Source: Acanthamoeba castellanii str. Neff | Lineage: Eukaryota > Discosea > Longamoebia > Acanthamoebidae | Direction of reading: 5' to 3' | NCBI RefSeq assembly: GCF_000313135.1 | Contig: NW_004457376.1 | Location: 79,126 to 91,050, forward strand | DNA length: 11,925 nt | Shown: piece after piece, positions 8,657 to 11,925 of the stretch | Position numbering within the stretch: position 1 is the stretch's first letter | How the letters are laid out: the number at the start of each line of letters is the position of its first letter | Translations under genes and position numbers: made by a program | The notes under the pieces: generated by a model | What the model saw: the letters and a program-made list of their open reading frames with translations, nothing else | What the model was told of the DNA's origin: nothing | Databases searched by the model: none

Positions 8657-9572
8657 GGCCCCTGCGCAAGGATGACACGCAAAATCGAGAAGATACCCAA
8701 CTTTTTTTGCTACCCCTTCACTCACTGGGTCCGCCACCGTGTCTACACTTGTGTGCAGAGGGGCAAGATGGCCGGCCGCACCTGATCTATCAGAGGCCCG
8801 AGAAGGCGGACCAGCCGGAGCTGAAGAAGCGCAAGAGCCTTCTCAAGGCGTTCTCGTTCATCGATATCTCCCCCGACGGGATCAGCGTCATGGGCACGCC
8901 GCTGGTCAAGTCCACCAGGGAGAAGGAGAAGGACAAGGAGAAGGTCAAGGAGAAGGCGCGGGAGAAGGAGGAGCGGAAGCGGGAGAAGCAGCTCCTCAGG
9001 GACCAGGAGCGGGAGCAGGAGCACCAGCTGCAGCTCGTGCCCGTCGAGGAGACCCGGGCCCTGGCCCTGGACAAGGGCAAGGAGCGCGAGATCGACCCGG
9101 CGGAGAGGGAGAGCTCGCGCGAGCAGGACCTCAGGCCCACCGCCGCGCTGCATCGCAGCATGGAGCGCGAGGCCGAGGCGCTCCGGGAACGACTGCGAGA
9201 ACAGGACAGGGCCAGCGGCGTCGATCCCCGGGACAAGTACAAGATCAAAGAGGGCGGCAAGCGCTGGTCTCTCACCAACCTCCGCCGGAGTCATGTACAA
9301 CATAACCCACCCCCCACCCCATCAACTCTCTGTCGCTCTTCGCTATTTCGTTCGGCTCCGCCATCGCGTCTGAGTGCTGATGCGAATATGTGGATTGGGT
9401 GCCAGCAGGAGAAACACAACAAAGGAGAAAAACAGAAATCGAAAGACCTCTGAGGAAGGAGAGACACCACCGCCACCGCCCGTGTTGTTGGACAGCACAC
9501 CAGAGAGAGAGGCGCGTGGCAACTTTTGCGCAGCCCGCCGGCGCTTTTTATGGACCGGGCTCGGCCCTGTAA
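6000..9572 (+). CDS. TEX2/NVJ2-like PH-SMP lipid-transfer protein
   Basis: Exons: 6000-6221, 6435-6514, 6608-6689, 6760-6852, 6942-7061, 7144-7219, 7305-7356, 7447-7537, 7628-7720, 7817-7951, 8054-8135, 8217-8281, 8360-8483, 8759-9294 and probably 9534-9572, about 629 aa with phase kept throughout. An N-terminal TM helix (about 4-36) probably anchors it in the ER. A PH domain follows (about 100-195), ending in FELWFYALQRAS with the usual Trp (W186). The SMP domain runs from about 232 to 432: WCNAILARFW, TDFPGFI, the MSLGTSLP strand, IVDMDVVYHTGFEMTI, INPPPCDRFWIGF and ETMVLPNMDEW. SMP domains are TULIP-fold tubes that carry lipids at membrane contact sites, and TM-PH-SMP is the TEX2/Nvj2 layout. 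Residues about 489-600 are a Lys/Glu/Arg-rich helix or coiled coil. A U6 gene sits in intron 13. The donor at 8282 is GC. The 3' end is uncertain: reading through position 9295 stays open to a TGA at 9451-9453. Confidence 0.88.
8282..8359 (+). other. Probable GC-AG intron in the SMP gene
   Basis: The exons on both sides are phase 0 (ANSIMK, then KMDVTNLIV). The only junction giving a direct join is AAG|GCACCT with acceptor TCGGCAG. An in-phase GT donor further on (8313) would insert about ten Pro-rich residues into the SMP domain, and one upstream at 8254 would remove nine. Confidence 0.5.
8531..8588 (+). promoter_or_regulatory. Run of inverted repeats upstream of U6
   Basis: Three dyads lie end to end before U6. 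They are CCACAA-T-TTGTGG (8531-8543), an imperfect GC-rich stem around GGGG/CCCC (8549-8567), and AGAGGGC-GAGAGT-GCCCTCT (8569-8588, perfect 7-bp stem). This is where an external U6 promoter (PSE-like element) would lie. No TATA box is visible around -30. Confidence 0.4.
8596..8706 (+). ncRNA. U6 spliceosomal snRNA
   Basis: The core at 8627-8681 is nearly identical to the universally conserved part of U6. It contains AAAATTGGAACGATACAGAG, the ACAGAGA box that pairs with the 5' splice site (8640-8646), the catalytic AGC triad (8652-8654), and the internal stem-loop region from GGCCCCTGCGCAAGG to GATGACACGC. A 5' stem-loop with a GAAA tetraloop (CCTCCC GAAA GGGAGG, 8599-8614) replaces the metazoan capping stem. 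The RNA ends in a run of seven T at 8702-8708, as expected for RNA polymerase III. U6 forms the catalytic centre of the spliceosome with U2. No change is seen in a catalytic position, so it is probably functional rather than a pseudogene. The 5' end is estimated from the hairpin and could be off by a few bases. Confidence 0.95.
8702..8708 (+). terminator. Pol III T-run terminator of U6
   Basis: Seven consecutive T directly follow the conserved U6 sequence. This is the standard RNA polymerase III stop and would supply the 3' oligo-U that LSm2-8 binds. Confidence 0.85.
9295..9533 (+). other. Probable last intron of the SMP gene; ambiguous 3' end
   Basis: The donor CAT|GTACAA and the acceptor CTTTTGCGCAG join in phase to a 13-codon final exon ending GPGSAL and TAA (9570-9572). 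Alternatively the frame simply reads through to TGA at 9451-9453, adding 52 residues of Pro/Ser-rich then Lys-rich sequence. A third option uses a weak acceptor near 9406-9409, in the same frame as the readthrough. The spliced model is preferred because the sequence after 9295 loses the codon bias of the exon and the acceptor is pyrimidine-rich. Confidence 0.45.
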
Positions 9573-9707
9573 GTTCCCTCGCCCGGCCGTCACTGTAACA
9601 CCCACGCCCAGGCCGGGCAGAGGCGCTGCTTGCCGCGGAGCAAGTGTAAATAAAGATGTTGGTACTCTTTCTCTTTCTCTTTCCTTCGTTGTTCAGTTCT
9701 GGGTGAT
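9573..9707. other. Convergent 3' gap with a CTCTTT repeat
   Basis: This 135-nt gap between two convergent genes holds the AATAAA described separately and a short pyrimidine repeat (CTCTTT three times, about 9665-9682). On the minus strand the repeat is a purine run in the 3' UTR of the propeller gene. No minus-strand AATAAA is visible. Confidence 0.5.
9649..9654 (+). other. Candidate polyadenylation signal of the SMP gene
   Basis: AATAAA occurs 77 nt after the preferred stop codon at 9572, in the short gap between two convergent genes. The position fits plus-strand 3' end formation; use of this hexamer in this organism is assumed. Confidence 0.5.
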
Positions 9708-10256
9708 TCAGTGCTGCTCGTCGTCGATCTTGATGCGTGCGAGGAACGGGTTGGTGAAGGAGCCCATGTAGAGGTGGCCCTTCCACTCCTCGGCCTCGCT
9801 GATCCACGCCGTCCTCCCCGCCGGGTCGTGGTAGCCCTCGAGCACCTTGCCGTTCTCGTCCAGCTCGATCACCATCCCGTACCTGGGCGTGAAGCGGAGC
9901 AGGGCCTGCCGCGTCGCCGAAGACAGAAGAGGGGTGAGGGGTGGATGCTAGAGACGACGCAGTCAACGGTGGGTGGGATGGGATGGTGGGCGTCGGTGGT
10001 GGTACCCAGGAGGCCCAGCGGCGCGGCAGAAGGAAGGCGACGAGGTCGCGCAAGCGTGGGTACGGGGAGAGGGAGTTCAGCAGCGCGAAGGGCTGCGTCC
10101 GCTTGGCGCCCACGCCGATCAGGTAGTGGCCTGTGCTGTGCATGCGGCGGATGTTGTCGGGCGTGCCGGGCAGGTTGTCTGCAAACACCTCCACCTGCCC
10201 TCGCTTGGAGCCTCGGAAGTAGTATCTGCGCGCAGAACCAACATCAGCTCAAGAAG

Positions 10257-10295
<39 letters not shown>

Positions 10296-11346
10296 GGATG
10301 ACCCTGAAGAGGGTGAGCTCGTTGATGAGGAGGCTGTCGCCGTCGGCGTGCAGGCACACCCCGTTGGGGAAGTGGAGGTCGGCCAGCACCACCTCGAGAG
10401 AGCCGTTGGCCGGGTGGTACGCCAGCAGGCGGCCGTTGCCGCCCATGTCCAGCACCTCCAACATGACGTCGCGGCGCCGGTGCTTGTGCGTCGAGTCCGT
10501 GAACAGCAGGGTGCCCTCCTCGCCCGGCAGAACGGCCATGTCGTTCGGGAAGGTCAGCTCGCTGCCGGCGACCAGCACTCGACGCTCGTCGCCCGCCGGG
10601 GAGAACGAGAGCAGCCCTGGGCCGCAGCACCCAGGTCAGCACCGCGCAACACGGCACAACACCCACGGGCGAGAAGGCAAAGTAGTAGCAGGTGCCCACC
10701 TTGGTAGGCGTCGGCGACGATGAGCCTCTTGTGGGCGTCGAACTTCATGCCCAACGGCCTGCCGCACCGGGGCTCCGCCTGTGTGGTGGTCCACACGCAC
10801 ACGCACACGCACACGCACACGCACACACCACCGAGTGTCAGCCGCACTTCGCCCCTCGAGTGTGTATTGGTGGGTGGGTGTGGCGCGTCGTGCCTCGTAG
10901 GTGCCGCACTCGGGCAGGTCCTCCCCCGTGCGGGCGAACAGCTCATAGCGCTCGGACGCCCCATCCCACCGCACGATTCGTCCATCGGCAAGCCCTGTCC
11001 ATGTGGTGGCTGGGTGGTGAGAGACCACCACCACCGGCCACGGCCGTTCACTCGCGAAGTACGTACCAGCGTACATGCGGTCTTGCTCGTCGAATGCAAA
11101 CGACTCCGGCCCTGCGCCACGGGTGGTAAGTAGGGCACAAGACAGCAAAGGGGGGAGGGGGGCTATACCGATCCAGTCGTTGGGGAAGAGGTGCTGGGCC
11201 TGGGCGAGGCGTTGGTTCGGGCGGAGGGCGGGCAGGGGCGGCAGCTCCACGAGCGAGCCCTGTCGCGGCACGCCCCACTCGAACGCCGCCCACAGGGCAA
11301 GTGCCACTCCGACCACCACCGCCGCACGCCAGAACCCTGCACTCAT
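9708..11346 (-). CDS. APMAP / strictosidine-synthase-like beta-propeller protein
   Basis: Exons from the 5' end: 11346-11169, 11111-11067, 10994-10894, 10778-10700, 10616-10295, 10225-10006, 9905-9708, giving 380 aa with phase kept throughout. Residues about 6-25 are a single hydrophobic helix after a short basic start, so it is a likely type II membrane protein facing the ER lumen or outside. The rest follows the family in order: GPESFAFDEQDRMYAG, LADGRIVRW, CGRPLGMKFD, LIVADAYQGLLSF, LTFPNDMAV, LLFTDSTHKHRRRD, LHFPNGVCL, LPGTPDNIRR, PRYGMVIELD and GHLYMGSFTNPFLARI. The family forms six-bladed beta-propellers; members include plant strictosidine-synthase-like proteins and animal APMAP, which has reported arylesterase activity. 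Nothing shows alkaloid synthesis here, and the substrate is unknown. The length is close to animal APMAP. One intron (10893-10779) has a GC donor, supported by family spacing. Confidence 0.9.
9971..9990 (+). other. G-quadruplex motif in a propeller-gene intron
   Basis: Four GGG runs (9971, 9975, 9980, 9988) with loops of 1, 2 and 5 nt, in the intron 10005-9906, again on the strand opposite to the gene. Confidence 0.7.
10261..10294. repeat. (AC)17 microsatellite forming a splice donor
   Basis: A perfect 34-nt tract in the intron 10294-10226 of the propeller gene. On the coding strand the intron begins CG|GTGTGTGT, so the 5' splice site is the first unit of the repeat. Confidence 0.95.
10779..10893 (-). 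other. Probable GC-AG intron in the propeller gene
   Basis: With the donor at GAG|GCACGA the joined protein reads ECGTYE-AEPRCGRPLG. This has the same spacing between the two Cys residues as I recall for animal APMAP. The only in-phase GT donor found lies inside the downstream microsatellite and would insert about 20 unrelated residues. Confidence 0.65.
10792..10828. repeat. CACACG hexamer repeat in the propeller gene
   Basis: About five units inside the GC-AG intron 10893-10779, near its 3' end. It is GTGTGC in the pre-mRNA. A short perfect stem, GTGTGG-TGGT-CCACAC (10781-10796), spans from the repeat to the 3' splice site. Confidence 0.9.
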
Positions 11347-11623
11347 CTCTGTGGGCCACCGAACTGTGGCGCAAGCAATTTGAAATTAATAATTATTTCT
11401 CTTCGTCTTTTCTTTGTTTTGATTATTACTTATTTGTTATTCGGAGCAGTGGTTGCAAAAAACAAGTAAAAGGTATCATTGTTTTACGTGATGGTTTCGT
11501 ACTGCACATAAGGTAGCGATGTATCACACTGGAGGCACTAGGTCTTCCTGCGCGAACGGTGGTGTGATCGCTAATGGTGGTGATGATGGTGATGATGAAA
11601 GTTTCAGCGGCACCTCACGAGGC
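11347..11623. promoter_or_regulatory. Intergenic region upstream of the propeller gene
   Basis: This gap lies between the propeller gene start (11346) and the stop of the SPRY gene, which is on the same strand and upstream. It contains an AT-rich block at 11380-11445 that may act as promoter for the propeller gene, and a GAT/GGT-rich repeat at 11575-11598. No RNA gene or further ORF is supported. Confidence 0.45.
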
Positions 11624-11925
11624 TCAGGCAATGCGCTCGGCGACGAAGGAGTCGGGGAAGAGGCGGACGCGGTCGCCCTGCTTCCACAGGCACATGGCGG
11701 GGACGAGCGGGAAGCTGAAGGGCGTGCGCGAGCCGTTGAAGGCCACCCCGAGGAACTGGCCGTTCTTGTAGCACGCCATTTCGCTCTCGCTCTCGCTCTT
11801 GAGGAACAGACGCACGCCCACCCGGTCGCCGGGCGCAAAGGCCGGGAAGTTGGTCCACCGGCCAGCGTGGAAGGTCCATCCGCTGTTGTCTGTGCGTGGA
11901 AAGTCGTGTGTGTGTGTGTGTGTGT
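11624..11925 (-). CDS. SPRY-domain protein, C-terminal exon (partial gene)
   Basis: The last exon is 11882-11624, ending in TGA. It is preceded by an acceptor (GACAACAG) and by part of an intron carrying a CA repeat that runs off the window. The 85 residues read GWTFHAGRW, then PGDRVGVRLF, CYKNGQFLGVAFNGS, LVPAMCLWKQGDRVRLF and a short tail ending ERIA. GD.VG, the Y.NG..LGVAF hairpin and the final P...L..GD.V.L strand are typical of the second half of SPRY/B30.2 domains, which are beta-sandwich protein-binding modules. Any N-terminal partner domains (RING, Ran-binding, kinase) lie outside the window, so the function cannot be stated. Confidence 0.75.
   Translation of the reverse strand, partial: THTHTHDFPRTDNSGWTFHAGRWTNFPAFAPGDRVGVRLFLKSESESEMACYKNGQFLGVAFNGSRTPFSFPLVPAMCLWKQGDRVRLFPDSFVAERIA
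11906..11925. repeat. (GT)10 microsatellite at the window edge
   Basis: A GT tract continuing past the window in the last visible intron of the SPRY gene. Confidence 0.9.

Larger units (their letters stand above)
8484..8758 (+). other. Host intron carrying the U6 gene
   Basis: This 275-nt intron (donor GTACGC, acceptor TGTGCAG) lies between SMP-gene exons 13 and 14, about three times the size of its neighbours at 70-100 nt. The extra length is accounted for by the U6 snRNA and a run of inverted repeats before it. Phase is kept across the junction (YDPA then EGQDGRPH). Confidence 0.85.

Noticed and set aside
8790..9278. Minus-strand ORF rich in RS dipeptides, resembling an SR splicing protein, close to the U6 gene
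   Set aside because: It is the exact antisense of the Lys/Glu-rich exon; repeats of GAG, AAG and CGG codons read as Ser/Arg/Leu on the other strand. No domain or splice context supports it.
9711..10301. Plus-strand ORF opposite the propeller gene
   Set aside because: Runs through two introns and the CA repeat of the minus-strand gene; low-complexity composition and no family.
9708..11346. A true strictosidine synthase and alkaloid pathway
   Set aside because: The match is to the general family including APMAP; no neighbour gene suggests alkaloid synthesis, and the TM anchor fits APMAP better.
11440..11530. Possible tRNA in the AT-rich intergenic region
   Set aside because: Neither strand shows a B-box GGTTCGANTCC or a cloverleaf; GGTTTCGTACTGC is only a partial resemblance.
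1232..11925. CRISPR-like array from regularly seen repeats
   Set aside because: Repeats are simple microsatellites without unique spacers and lie in eukaryotic introns.

Overview
The window looks like nuclear DNA of a free-living amoeba, most probably Acanthamoeba or a close relative. This is inference from gene style: GC-rich exons, many short introns (about 70-110 nt) with GTACG/GTGCG-type donors, compact intergenic gaps, hybrid histidine kinases, and a canonical eukaryotic U6 snRNA. Nothing bacterial (operons, Shine-Dalgarno sites, insertion sequences) is present.

Layout. (1) 1-509, +: the last three exons of a gene whose product resembles the C-terminal end of a DOCK-family DHR2 domain. 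(2) 671-5375, -: a complete 15-exon gene of about 1132 aa for an ethylene-receptor-like hybrid histidine kinase. It has an N-terminal extension, four membrane helices including an ethylene-binding domain with all the known ligand residues, GAF, HisKA, HATPase and a receiver domain. It converges with gene 1. (3) 5376-5999: divergent intergenic region with a weak antisense ORF candidate. (4) 6000-9572, +: a 14- or 15-exon gene for a TEX2/NVJ2-like protein (TM anchor, PH, SMP lipid-transfer domain, Lys/Glu-rich tail). Its 275-nt intron at 8484-8758 contains a complete U6 snRNA gene on the same strand. (5) 9708-11346, -: a 7-exon gene for an APMAP/strictosidine-synthase-like beta-propeller protein with a TM anchor, convergent with gene 4. 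(6) 11624-11925, -: the last exon of a SPRY-domain protein, cut by the window edge.

The genes do not form an obvious pathway. One is a signalling receptor, two are probably membrane or ER proteins, and one is a Rho-family GEF. Exon chains were assembled by hand from frame continuity and family motifs; every accepted junction keeps phase. Points most worth checking are the intronic U6 gene with a run of inverted repeats in front of it, the intact ethylene-binding site in an amoeba, a phytochrome-like Cys-His in the GAF domain, two probable GC-AG introns, and purine-pyrimidine microsatellites and G-quadruplex motifs concentrated in introns.
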